Shown here one piece after another: positions 6,418 to 14,878 of a DNA stretch of 30,987 nucleotides. Origin of the DNA: an uncultured Muribaculaceae bacterium. Its GTDB lineage: Bacteria; Bacteroidota; Bacteroidia; Bacteroidales; Muribaculaceae. A model generated the notes under the pieces. That model was not told the DNA's origin and did not search any database. It saw only the letters and a list, made by a program, of their open reading frames with translations. The stretch is taken from assembly GCA_910583775.1 (NCBI GenBank), contig CAJTYD010000027.1:1-30987 (forward strand), in the 5' to 3' direction. Numbering within the stretch: position 1 is the stretch's first letter; each line of letters starts with the position of its first letter. The translations under genes and the position numbers were made by a program.

Positions 6418-8880
6418 TCAGTTAACCTTCCATTCGATCACTCCTCCGCTCATGCCCTTGCGAAGCTGAGCCACGAGTTTCAGGGCTTTTGTCTTCACAG
6501 GCTTGAAATCCACATGGTTGTATCGGTTCTTCTCCACTCCGAAAGAAGTCTTAGCCTCCACAGGCTTCCATTTTCCCTTTTTGTCGCGATAATAGAGCGT
6601 CCAGCTCTCGGGAGTGCGGAAGTCGCCGTCATAATGATCGAGGTCGAGCCAATAGACATCCACGGAAGAAACCTTCTCCTCCTTATCGAACTCATAACCT
6701 ATGTTCTCTTTCGTGCCCTTCCGCAGCCACCAGTAATGATACGGCTTAGAGTTATCGGAAGATGAAGTCGGTTCCCACAGGTCGTTATATCCCCAGGCCT
6801 CCTGCAGGTTCGAGGTAGCTGCGGGTTCCTCGGGATTGGCAGAGGATGGCTCGGAAAACATTTTCGCCCTCGAGGCAATGGTAGACGCAGGAACCGGACG
6901 GGCGTATTTTGCGGCGAAAGGCAGCCAGACGCTCATCTCGGCAGGTCCCCGGTTATTCCACACGGAATAAGGAATCGCCGTGAAGCTGACATCCTCCTCG
7001 CTTCCGTCGGGAAGCACCTTGCGTGCCGTTCCTTCAAGCACCTCCACCCCGCCGAGAAGATCCAGACGCATGGAAGCGCTCAGCATGGCCGTAGAAGGAA
7101 GATATTTGTCGAAAACAACTGAATCGGTCATTTCAGGCCCTTCCAGGCAATAGACCACCGGCCCGCGCTCCAGGGCGAACTTACCGCGATCGTCCAGAGC
7201 CCGGTAATCGGCCTTGACACGGTTGACCTGCATCGGGAAATCAATCTCTACCCTGTCGCCGGCCGACCATTCACGATCTAAGAGCGCATAGCCTTTTTCC
7301 GTATTATATTTAACTTCCTGACCGTTAACCCTGACTATTACCGGTGAAGAAACGGGATATGCATAGCTGTAGAGACCCGAAGGCACCGGCTTGCCCGACG
7401 CCCAGCCGGGTATGCGCAGACGCATGGTCCACTTCGCCCTGTTCTCGGGATTGACCGTGATCAGCACGTTTCCATTCCAGGGATAACCGGTGGTCTGAGA
7501 AATCTTCATCTTATTGTCTTCCGTCTCGACATCAGCCTCGCTCTGCCCGTAAAGATTTACATACACGTCATTGCCGCGTGTGGCATACATATAGAGAGGC
7601 ACCGAGGCCATGAAACGGGTGATGTTGCCCGGACAGCACGCGCATCCGAACCAGGGGGCGCGCTGATGCTCTCCCATCGATTCGAGCGGGTTGTCATAGA
7701 AAAAACGGTCGCCGGAAAGCGACACTCCTGAAATCACGCCGTTATACAGCGCGCGCTCAACGATGTCGGCATAGCCGGAATCGCCGGTATAAAGAAACAT
7801 GCGGTGGTTCCAGTAGACGTTGGCGATCGCGGCGCAGGTCTCGCAATAGGCGGTATGGTTATGGAGCTCGTAGTTGGGACCGAAACCCTCGCCCTGCGGA
7901 CGCGATCCGATTCCACCCGTTATAAAGAGCTTCTTCGAAGCCATGTTATTCCAGATTCTCTCAAGAGCATCAAAATATGCCGTATCTCCGGTAAGCGCGG
8001 CCACATCGGCCACTCCCGAATAAAGATATCCTGCTCTCACGGCGTGTCCGCGGATCTCATCCTGCTGAAGGATGGGCTCATGGTCCTGCGAATATTCGTT
8101 AAGGCGATGGCCGTCGGTGCCTCGCCCGGTCTCCTCGACAAAATATTTCGCCGTCTTGAGATACTTTTCATTACCCGTAACCTTATACAGCTTCACGAGA
8201 GCCATCTCGACGATGGGATGTCCTGATGGAACATGCTTCTGCCCTTCGGCCGGGCCGAATACCTGGCAGACGAGATCGGCGTTCTTAAGCGCCACATCGA
8301 GCAGCGACCGTTTCCCTGTGGCCTGATAATGCGCCACCGCCGCCTCGTAGAGATGACCGCTGTTATACAGTTCATGACTGTTTATCTTCTCCCAGCGGCT
8401 CTTTCCCCACCATCCGGAAAGACGCTCGCAGCGGTTGGTGACGCAGGTGGTGAGATATCCGTCGGGCTCCTGCGCGGAGGCGATGATGTTGATCACGCTG
8501 TCGAGATAGGCGTCGAGCTTAGGGTCGTAATGCGCGGCAAGTGAATAGGAGGCTCCTTCGATTATCTTGTAGGGGTCTGTGTCATCGAAAGAGAAATCAC
8601 CGCGATGCTCCCCCTTTTTGAGGCCGCCGGCAATGGCGAAATTATCGAACCTGCCGTTTATCTCGCATTGTCTGAAAGCCGATGGGATGGAGACGGTCCG
8701 GTTGGTCTCGATCCTCGGGGCCCAGAAAGTATCGGTGAAACGCACTTTGGTGAAAGGCACCTCGCGGATATCGGTGGTAAATCTCGTGGATTCAGGATTC
8801 TTCGCCTCGACTGAAGATTCGGTGAGGCCAAAAGCGGCAGCTGCCGCTGCAACGGGGATTATAAATTTTGCTAACTTCAT
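6418..8880 (-). CDS. Secreted GH127-family glycoside hydrolase (beta-L-arabinofuranosidase-like)
   Basis: 820 residues with a signal peptide (MKLAKFIIPVAAAAAAFG). GH127 features are strong: FTDTFWAPRIETNR at the start of the mature domain, DDTDPYKIIEGASYSL, NSHELYNSGHLYEAAVA, GHAVRAGYLYSG, FITGGIGSR. The zinc-thiolate active site is complete: Glu347 and Cys349 in YCETCA, and Cys415-Cys416 in GCACCPGN, matching the Glu/Cys and Cys-Cys ligands and catalytic cysteine of characterised beta-L-arabinofuranosidases. The last 100-120 residues (YEFDKEEKVSSVDVYW onward) look like a discoidin/CBM32-type beta-sandwich. Expected role: release of beta-L-arabinofuranose from plant or algal glycans in the periplasm or at the surface. 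It heads a two-gene operon with the SGNH esterase. Its promoter and start codon sit within an unusual nested palindrome. Confidence 0.9.
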   Translation of the reverse strand: MKLAKFIIPVAAAAAAFGLTESSVEAKNPESTRFTTDIREVPFTKVRFTDTFWAPRIETNRTVSIPSAFRQCEINGRFDNFAIAGGLKKGEHRGDFSFDDTDPYKIIEGASYSLAAHYDPKLDAYLDSVINIIASAQEPDGYLTTCVTNRCERLSGWWGKSRWEKINSHELYNSGHLYEAAVAHYQATGKRSLLDVALKNADLVCQVFGPAEGQKHVPSGHPIVEMALVKLYKVTGNEKYLKTAKYFVEETGRGTDGHRLNEYSQDHEPILQQDEIRGHAVRAGYLYSGVADVAALTGDTAYFDALERIWNNMASKKLFITGGIGSRPQGEGFGPNYELHNHTAYCETCAAIANVYWNHRMFLYTGDSGYADIVERALYNGVISGVSLSGDRFFYDNPLESMGEHQRAPWFGCACCPGNITRFMASVPLYMYATRGNDVYVNLYGQSEADVETEDNKMKISQTTGYPWNGNVLITVNPENRAKWTMRLRIPGWASGKPVPSGLYSYAYPVSSPVIVRVNGQEVKYNTEKGYALLDREWSAGDRVEIDFPMQVNRVKADYRALDDRGKFALERGPVVYCLEGPEMTDSVVFDKYLPSTAMLSASMRLDLLGGVEVLEGTARKVLPDGSEEDVSFTAIPYSVWNNRGPAEMSVWLPFAAKYARPVPASTIASRAKMFSEPSSANPEEPAATSNLQEAWGYNDLWEPTSSSDNSKPYHYWWLRKGTKENIGYEFDKEEKVSSVDVYWLDLDHYDGDFRTPESWTLYYRDKKGKWKPVEAKTSFGVEKNRYNHVDFKPVKTKALKLVAQLRKGMSGGVIEWKVN

Positions 8881-8968
8881 GTCATGTCAGGTTTTTCTTA
8901 TCAATCAGGCATTATGAAGCCGGGAAACGGCTTCATATCCCAAAGTTAATAAGAAAAACCAACATGAC
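8881..8968. repeat. Nested inverted repeat spanning the GH127 leader and promoter
   Basis: The outer arm GTCATGT (8881-8887) pairs with 8962-8968. After a small asymmetric gap (CA opposite A), a perfect 12-bp arm at 8890-8901 pairs with 8949-8960. Inside lies a separate perfect 10-bp stem, 8913-8922 with 8928-8937, loop GGAAA. The left outer arm touches the GH127 start codon (complement of 8878-8880); the right arm overlaps the -33 box. Confidence 0.85.
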
Positions 8969-8971
8969 AAA
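8941..8971 (-). promoter_or_regulatory. Bacteroidota-type promoter of the GH127-SGNH operon
   Basis: On the minus strand TTTG (8971-8968), 19 bp, TAACTTTG (8948-8941): a full consensus match with the same spacing as the GH109 promoter. Initiation would be near 8934, inside the inner 10-bp stem. The promoter sits just after the stop codon of the upstream outer-membrane gene. Confidence 0.75.
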
Positions 8972-8974
8972 ATG

Positions 8975-11272
8975 TTAGAGCTTAAGCAGGGAGGAACCGG
9001 AGTCGCTGTTGTTGAGCGAACGGCGCCCGGTGCGGAAAATAGAGCCGAAATCGGCCTGATAGGTGACACTGAGAACGAGCATATTGGCATTGTTGCTGAT
9101 ATGCCTCTCCGAGCTGCGCGGAGATGTGGACGACAGATTCCATGACGGATATCGCGTGCCCTTTCGGTCGAACATATACATCCAGTCGGCACCGATTATC
9201 CAGTGTTTGCCGGGGGCGAACTGAAAACTGAGAGCGTCGCCGTTCTCGGCTTTGCTCACATACTGGCCTCCTAAGTACTTACCCGGCAACTTCCGCCAGT
9301 AAGAGACGGTGAAGGGGCCTTTACTCCAATAGACACTGACAGATCCGGAAAAAGAGGAAAGATTATGGCTCCAGTCAAGGCCTGCGGTGTAATAGCGGTT
9401 GAACGACAAGTTCAACGATGCTCCGAAACCATATAGATCGGAGAGGCGCAGGGTCAGTCCGGCTCTGTAGCTCATATCCTTGCGATAGTTTTCCGAGCGC
9501 GTAAGGAATCTGCGGTCGCCCAGATAGGAGACTTCGGTTGTAACAGCATTCCGGTTATCATTGAATCCAAGGAAAAGATTGGCGAAGAATTTCTTCTTCG
9601 TATACGACACGGATGCCTGATATGAGAAATAATCGGCCACCTTGAGGTCAGGATTTCCGTTGCTCACGATATAAGGTGAGGTCTGTTGCGGATAATCGGT
9701 AAGAGCTGAGAGACCGGGAATTCCGGGAGAATAGACGAATGCGGCCTGCACGTTCCACTCGCGCGAGGCATTCCACGACATGAAGAACTGCGAGCGGTTT
9801 CGGGTAAAGTTACGGTTGTTCATGTCGTTTTTCATTCTGAAGATCTTCATACCTGATGAAAGTCGGAACGTCACCTTCCCGACAATCTGCGACAGGCTCA
9901 GATAGGCATAGTTGTTGTTTTCGGTAAGGACAGGCTTATAGTCTTCGTCTATATAGGTGTTGGTGCTTCTTGAAATCGTGTTCTGGTATCCGGCCGACAA
10001 TGTGGTTTTGTCGGAAAAGTCATGAACATAGCTGATTTCAGAAATCAGCGAGCGGCGACGGTTGTAGACGTCGGTGGAATAATCGCTTTCACTTCCGTCG
10101 GAATATTCATAAAGGTTCGAACGCTCGTATCTGTCGTTCAGAATAGTGCCGACAACCTGGACTTCCAGTGAATTTCTGTCATTGAATTTCTGACGGAAGA
10201 AAAGGTCGAGCGAAGGATTGAAATTCTTACCTCTTGATTCCGAATAAGATTTATAATCGCCTAAGAAAGAATCCTTGTAATCGGCGAATACGGATCTGTG
10301 ATTGGTCATGATTCCGGCTATAAAGGTAGCGGAGAGAAGCGTTTTCTCTGATGGTTTGAAATCATACTTCAGCTTCAGCGGATTACCGAGATAATTAAAA
10401 GGATTTCTGTCGTGCGACTCTATGTCGACACGAAATTCATCGGAAACATAGGCCTCGATTTTGGTGTCGTATACCTTCTGATAGTTTCTCCAGGACGGCG
10501 TATAATAGAAAGTGAACTGAGAGGGGCCCTGGTGATAGGAGCCCCGGAGATTGGCGTCGAGGAAACCGGTCCAGGGGCAGCTTCTCATCCAGAAATAGAC
10601 ATTTCCTCCGTCGTTACGGACCTTTAGCCTGATGTTGATGAAACCGTTGGTACCCTTGTCGGCATATCTGGCCGGACTTACCCTTGAATACTCTATCTTC
10701 TCGATATCCTTGGGAGCAAGCGAATTGACATCATCCATTGTAGAGGGAACTCCGTTTATAAGTATAACCGGAGCCCCGCCGTCGACCGACAGCGAACGAT
10801 TGATAAGATCCGCCTCCAGTCCGGGCAACGGGAGTTTCTGGAAGAGACTCACCGATGTAGAGGAGGCTTTTACCTCGGCCGTGGATGGATAGACGATGGT
10901 TCTTCCTTTGTTATAAGACACCTTTCCGGCGGTGACCGTCACGGCCTCGAGATCCGTTCCAAGCGGAAGGTAAACGTTTCCGACATTCAGGTTTCCGCTT
11001 CCCTGAGGGACAAGGACCTCCGACTCGCCATAGCCGAATCCTGTTATCCTCAAGGTCAGCGCCGATTTGTCGGAAGTATTGATAACGAACCTTCCGTCGG
11101 CATCCGAAGGAATCTCCAGCAGTTTTTTATCAGCGGAAAAAAGCATACATTTGGCTGCGGCGACTGCCGTCGAATCATTGTCGGCGAGCACGCGGCCTCT
11201 TATTTCGCGCGCATTTGTCGAAAATGGAATCAGACACAGGAGTCCGATAAGGATAAAAAGATGTCTTCTCAT
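8975..11272 (-). CDS. TonB-dependent-receptor-like outer-membrane beta-barrel protein
   Basis: 765 residues. After a signal peptide (MRRHLFILIGLLCLIPFSTNA) comes a carboxypeptidase-regulatory-like beta-sandwich (about 23-105: REIRGRVLADNDSTAVAAAKCMLF, DADGRFVINT). A plug-like domain follows (about 108-215), with LEAVTVTAGKVSYNKGRTIVYP, VDGGAPVILINGVPSTMDDV and IEKIEYSRVSPARY. The remainder is a long beta-barrel rich in aromatic strand ends (OMP_b-brl_3 style). These Bacteroidota proteins resemble TonB receptors but are shorter than SusC; there is no SusD partner here. Ligand unknown; uptake or surface assembly is possible. It lies directly upstream of the GH127 operon on the same strand with no U-tract terminator between them, so readthrough into GH127 is conceivable. 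A convincing promoter was not found in the AT-rich leader. Confidence 0.82.
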   Translation of the reverse strand: MRRHLFILIGLLCLIPFSTNAREIRGRVLADNDSTAVAAAKCMLFSADKKLLEIPSDADGRFVINTSDKSALTLRITGFGYGESEVLVPQGSGNLNVGNVYLPLGTDLEAVTVTAGKVSYNKGRTIVYPSTAEVKASSTSVSLFQKLPLPGLEADLINRSLSVDGGAPVILINGVPSTMDDVNSLAPKDIEKIEYSRVSPARYADKGTNGFINIRLKVRNDGGNVYFWMRSCPWTGFLDANLRGSYHQGPSQFTFYYTPSWRNYQKVYDTKIEAYVSDEFRVDIESHDRNPFNYLGNPLKLKYDFKPSEKTLLSATFIAGIMTNHRSVFADYKDSFLGDYKSYSESRGKNFNPSLDLFFRQKFNDRNSLEVQVVGTILNDRYERSNLYEYSDGSESDYSTDVYNRRRSLISEISYVHDFSDKTTLSAGYQNTISRSTNTYIDEDYKPVLTENNNYAYLSLSQIVGKVTFRLSSGMKIFRMKNDMNNRNFTRNRSQFFMSWNASREWNVQAAFVYSPGIPGLSALTDYPQQTSPYIVSNGNPDLKVADYFSYQASVSYTKKKFFANLFLGFNDNRNAVTTEVSYLGDRRFLTRSENYRKDMSYRAGLTLRLSDLYGFGASLNLSFNRYYTAGLDWSHNLSSFSGSVSVYWSKGPFTVSYWRKLPGKYLGGQYVSKAENGDALSFQFAPGKHWIIGADWMYMFDRKGTRYPSWNLSSTSPRSSERHISNNANMLVLSVTYQADFGSIFRTGRRSLNNSDSGSSLLKL

Positions 11273-11346
11273 TTAATCAATTTTCTAAAAATTATAACCT
11301 TTTTAACAAATAGACAAGCAAACGTTTAATTTGTGACATTTCTATG

Positions 11347-11400
11347 CAAAAAAATAAAAAACTCTTCCCGGAGCCGGAGAGCCGGCAATCCGGGAAGAGT
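11347..11400 (-). terminator. Intrinsic terminator of the leu-ilv block
   Basis: On the minus strand a perfect 12-bp stem (ACTCTTCCCGGA at 11361-11372 with its complement at 11389-11400), with an inner GCCGG/CCGGC stem, is followed by a T-rich run interrupted by one A. It lies 24 bp after the ilvC stop and is the clearest terminator in the window. Confidence 0.92.
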
Positions 11401-11424
11401 TCGTAAATTATCAAAGTAATTATG

Positions 11425-12468
11425 TCAGGCGTTCTCGGGACGAAGCTGGCGAACGACCGCACCCGCCTGCCACATCTCGCTTTCACGCAGAGCCTTGAGT
11501 TCTTTCTCAAGATTCTCGCGGTAATCCGGCTTGGAATTCGAGTCGATCGAGATCTGAGCCTCGTTTCCGGTCTTCACGCTTTCGTAAAGCTTCTTCATCA
11601 CAGGCTTGATGGCGTCGTGGAAAGGAGTCATCCAGTCGAGCGCGCCGCGCTGTGCAGTGGTCGAGCAGTTGGCATACATCCAGTCCATGCCTTTTTCGGC
11701 GAAGAGAGGCATAAGCGACTGCGTGAGCTCCTCAACCGTCTCGTTGAATGCCTCGGAAGGTGTGTGTCCGTTCTCGCGGAGCACCTCATACTGGGCGAGG
11801 AAGAGGCCCTGGATAGCGCCCATGAGCGAACCGCGCTCTCCGGTGAGGTCGGAGACAGCCTCGCGCTCGAACGTAGTCTCGAACATATAGCCCGAGCCGA
11901 TGCCGATACCGAGAGCGAGTGTGCGCTCGAGAGCCTTGCCCGTGTAATCCTGATAGATGGCGAAGCTCGAATTGATGCCACGACCCTCGAGGAAAAGCCG
12001 GCGCAGCGAAGTGCCCGATCCCTTGGGAGCCACCATGATCACATCGATATCCTTCGGAGGGACAACGCCCGTGCGGTCGGGCCAGGTGATTGCGAAGCCA
12101 TGAGAGAAATAGAGGGCTTTACCGTCAGTGAGATCACTCTTGATGCGGGGCCATACGTCGAGAACCGCTGCATCGCTGAGCAGGCACATCACGATCGTTC
12201 CGCGCTTTGCGGCCTCCTCGATGCTGAAAAGCGTCTCACCCGGCACCCAGCCGTCGGCTACAGCCTTCTCGTATGTCTTGCCCTGACGCTGGCCCACGAT
12301 AACGTTGAAGCCGTTATCCTTCAGGTTAAGAGCCTGTCCCGGTCCCTGCACGCCGTAGCCGAGAACGGCTATCGTCTCGTTTTTCAACACTTCGCGGGCT
12401 TTCTCCAAAGGGAATTCCTCCCTGGTGGTGACGGTTTCCACAACACCACCGAAATTCATTTTTGCCAT
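11425..12468 (-). CDS. ilvC: Ketol-acid reductoisomerase
   Basis: 347 residues. It catalyses the Mg2+-dependent isomerisation and NAD(P)H reduction of acetolactate or acetohydroxybutyrate to the dihydroxy acids, the second common step to valine, leucine and isoleucine. The dinucleotide motif GYGVQG is at residues 37-42, followed by NGFNVIVGQRQG, the loop that sets cofactor preference. MVAPKGSG and the helical knotted C-terminal domain (TFEREAVSDLTGERGSLMGAIQGLFLAQYEVL) carry the metal-ligand acidic residues. The size fits class I enzymes. It is the last gene of the block, 8 bp after ilvN and just before the terminator. As I recall, Bacteroides places an acyl-ACP thioesterase gene between ilvN and ilvC; none is present here. 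Confidence 0.97.
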   Translation of the reverse strand: MAKMNFGGVVETVTTREEFPLEKAREVLKNETIAVLGYGVQGPGQALNLKDNGFNVIVGQRQGKTYEKAVADGWVPGETLFSIEEAAKRGTIVMCLLSDAAVLDVWPRIKSDLTDGKALYFSHGFAITWPDRTGVVPPKDIDVIMVAPKGSGTSLRRLFLEGRGINSSFAIYQDYTGKALERTLALGIGIGSGYMFETTFEREAVSDLTGERGSLMGAIQGLFLAQYEVLRENGHTPSEAFNETVEELTQSLMPLFAEKGMDWMYANCSTTAQRGALDWMTPFHDAIKPVMKKLYESVKTGNEAQISIDSNSKPDYRENLEKELKALRESEMWQAGAVVRQLRPENA

Positions 12469-12476
12469 AATACTTT

Positions 12477-13049
12477 TTATTTATCTATATTATTATTCTG
12501 TTTTTCAATACTTTCACGACGTTTCTCCTGCTCCTCGATAAAGAGAGTGACATATTCGGTATCAGATTTGGTGATCGCTACCCGACCGCTTCTCACGAAC
12601 TGGGTTATCCCGTAGTTTTTCAGCTCCGAGAAAAGCATCTCGGTCTCGTCGCTGTGTCCTGTCTTCTCCAGCACCGTGTATTCACGTGTTATCTCAAGAA
12701 TCCTCGCGTTGTGACGCCGGATTATCTGCTCGAGATCCTTCTCGTCGAGAAGCTGTGAAGTCGACACCTTATAAAGAGCAACCTCCTGATAGACGATATC
12801 GTCGTCGGTATAGAGGAAAGCCTTCAGCACATCGATACGCTTCTCTATCTGCTGCACCACCTTCTCGAGCGAACGGCGGTCGCTCCAGCAGGTTATGGTG
12901 AGCTTGTGGACCCCACGGATGGAACACGGGCTCGCCGAAATACTCTCGATATTCAGACAGCGGCGGGTGAAGATGATGGATATCTGATTCAGAAGTCCGA
13001 CATGATTTTCCGAGAAAACCGTTATAGTGAACAATGTCTTATCTTCCAT
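12477..13049 (-). CDS. ilvN: Acetolactate synthase small (regulatory) subunit
   Basis: 190 residues. It activates the catalytic subunit and usually confers feedback inhibition by valine. An N-terminal ACT domain occupies roughly residues 5-78 (FTITVFSENHVGLLNQISIIFTRR, then LNIESISASPC and HKLTITCW). The second, ALS_ss_C-like domain contains RILEITREYTVLEKTG and GITQFVRSGRVAI. The length suits the long IlvN/IlvH class. The tail is rich in Glu, Lys and Asn (EEQEKRRESIEKQNNNIDK). It starts only 4 bp after the ilvB stop and ends 8 bp before ilvC, so translational coupling is likely. Confidence 0.95.
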   Translation of the reverse strand: MEDKTLFTITVFSENHVGLLNQISIIFTRRCLNIESISASPCSIRGVHKLTITCWSDRRSLEKVVQQIEKRIDVLKAFLYTDDDIVYQEVALYKVSTSQLLDEKDLEQIIRRHNARILEITREYTVLEKTGHSDETEMLFSELKNYGITQFVRSGRVAITKSDTEYVTLFIEEQEKRRESIEKQNNNIDK

Positions 13050-13053
13050 TTTC

Positions 13054-14778
13054 CTATTTGTTTAAGGGATAATACTCATCGGGATTCAGAAGGATCTCGT
13101 CGACGGGACGTCCGGCAACGGTCATCGGGAACACCATATCCTTCTCGTCGATATTCACATTTATAAGATACGATCCCTCGCTGGCGAGCATCCTCCCGAT
13201 GGCTCCGTCGAGCTGATCGCGTCTTTCCACATTCTCCGCCGGAATTCCGTAGGCTTTGCAGATCATCACGAAATCAGGGTTCACCATCGGTGTCTGCGAA
13301 AAGCGGCCTCCGAAGAAGAGAGCCTGCCACTGGCGCACGTTACCGAGGAAATTATTGTTGCAGAGAATGATCTTCACGGCAGTGCCGTATTCCATGATGG
13401 TTCCGAGCTCCTGCATTGTCATCTGCAGGCCGCCGTCGCCGGTAAAGAAACAGACCGTACGTTCGGGCGCTCCCATTTTCGCGCCGATTGCTGCCGGGAG
13501 ACCGAATCCCATCGTTCCGAGACCTCCGGAAGTGATGATGCTCTTCGGGTCGGTATATCGGAAATATCGGGCAGACATCATCTGGTTCTGACCGACGTCG
13601 GTAACAAGAATCGCCCGGTTGCCGGTGGCCTCGGCCACCTTCATGGCTACTTCTCCCATTCTCATGGCGTCGCCGCAATCCTGCGGATAAAGCTCCCGTT
13701 TCATGCACCGCTCCGCCTCGACGCGTTCCGGCTCCTCGAAAGAAGCGAGCCATTCGGTGTGCTTTCTCTCTTTCAGAAGAGGAAGAAGGGCGGTAAGTGC
13801 TTCTTTGGCATCGCCGTGGATCCTCGCGTCGGTCCTGATGTTCTTGTTGAATTCGGAGGCGTCGATATCGATATGGACGATCTTCGCCTGGGGGGCGTAT
13901 TTCGAAGTATCGCCGGTGACACGGTCGTCGAAACGCATTCCCACAGCAATCAGGAGGTCGGCGCGGTTAGTGTTTACGTTGGGGCCGATATTGCCGTGCA
14001 TTCCGAGCATTCCCTTATACAGAGGATGATCAGAGGGCATTGTGGAGAGTCCAAGCAGAGTCGCGGCAACAGGAATGTCGCATTTCTCGGCCACCGCAGC
14101 GAGTTCCTTTTCCGCCCCTGAGATCATCACTCCCTGACCTGACAGGATCATCGGCCGTTCGGAGGCGTTTATGAGATTCGCCACAGTCAGCAGATCGTCC
14201 TGACGAAGTTCCGGAACAGGAATATAACTGCGGATGAAATCGCATCTTTTGTAATTCCAGTCGGTGAATCCGGTCTGCGCGTCTTTGGTGAAATCGAGCA
14301 CCACGGGCCCGGGGCGGCCGGTCCTCGCTATATAGAAGGCACGTGCGAGCGCGTATGCAACGTCTTCGGGGCGACGGATCTGATAGGCCCATTTCGTTAT
14401 AGGCTGCGTTATGCCTACAACATCCGTTTCCTGGAAAGCATCGCTGCCGAGCAATGCGGATCCCACCTGGCCGGTGATGACAACGAGCGGAGTGCTGTCC
14501 ATAAGCGCGTCGCTCAGTCCGGTGATGACATTTGTCGCCGCCGGGCCAGACGTAACGATGACAACCCCGACTTTCCCCGACACACGGGCATAACCCTGGG
14601 CGGCATGTATCGCGCCCTGCTCGTGGCGCGTCAGCACATGCAGGATTCTGTCGGAATAGGAATACAATTTATCGTAAACCGGCATTATCGCGCCTCCCGG
14701 ATAACCGAAGACACGGTCTACACCTTCGGCTATGAGACCCTTCATCAAGGCCTCGGAGCCATTTATTTTCTCACTCAT
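13054..14778 (-). CDS. ilvB: Acetolactate synthase large (catalytic) subunit
   Basis: 574 residues, cytoplasmic ThDP- and FAD-dependent carboligase making 2-acetolactate or 2-aceto-2-hydroxybutyrate. The N-terminal pyrimidine-binding domain has VFGYPGGAIMPVYD and the catalytic glutamate in RHEQGA (Glu53). The central FAD domain contains MLGMHGNIGPNVNTNRADLL. The pyrophosphate domain has the ThDP metal motif GDGG with Asp448 and the paired asparagines NNNFLG about 27 residues later. Length and motif order are normal for a biosynthetic, IlvN-dependent enzyme rather than the catabolic AlsS type. It follows ilvD after a 100-bp gap, the second-longest inside the block. Confidence 0.97.
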   Translation of the reverse strand: MSEKINGSEALMKGLIAEGVDRVFGYPGGAIMPVYDKLYSYSDRILHVLTRHEQGAIHAAQGYARVSGKVGVVIVTSGPAATNVITGLSDALMDSTPLVVITGQVGSALLGSDAFQETDVVGITQPITKWAYQIRRPEDVAYALARAFYIARTGRPGPVVLDFTKDAQTGFTDWNYKRCDFIRSYIPVPELRQDDLLTVANLINASERPMILSGQGVMISGAEKELAAVAEKCDIPVAATLLGLSTMPSDHPLYKGMLGMHGNIGPNVNTNRADLLIAVGMRFDDRVTGDTSKYAPQAKIVHIDIDASEFNKNIRTDARIHGDAKEALTALLPLLKERKHTEWLASFEEPERVEAERCMKRELYPQDCGDAMRMGEVAMKVAEATGNRAILVTDVGQNQMMSARYFRYTDPKSIITSGGLGTMGFGLPAAIGAKMGAPERTVCFFTGDGGLQMTMQELGTIMEYGTAVKIILCNNNFLGNVRQWQALFFGGRFSQTPMVNPDFVMICKAYGIPAENVERRDQLDGAIGRMLASEGSYLINVNIDEKDMVFPMTVAGRPVDEILLNPDEYYPLNK

Positions 14779-14878
14779 ATCAGTGTTGTTAATGCAAGCA
14801 ATCCATAAACCCGGCCATGTATAGCCGAGTAAAAAAAATAATATAAAAGATTATATGTCAACCCCAAAGCTACGCCTT

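Noticed and set aside
8975..11272. Full SusC-type receptor
   Set aside because: It is too short for SusC, has no SusD gene beside it, and fits the shorter TonB-receptor-like barrel family better.
11422..12615. Long open frame (397 codons) antisense to ilvC and ilvN
   Set aside because: It is the mirror of well-supported genes. The translation has no family features and is rich in His, Arg and Leu, as expected from reverse reading of GC-biased codons.
14779..14878. Internal promoter in the ilvD-ilvB gap (TAGCTTTG at 14872-14865, minus strand)
   Set aside because: The -7 box fits the consensus but no TTG-type -33 box exists at an acceptable distance, so it was not listed as a feature.
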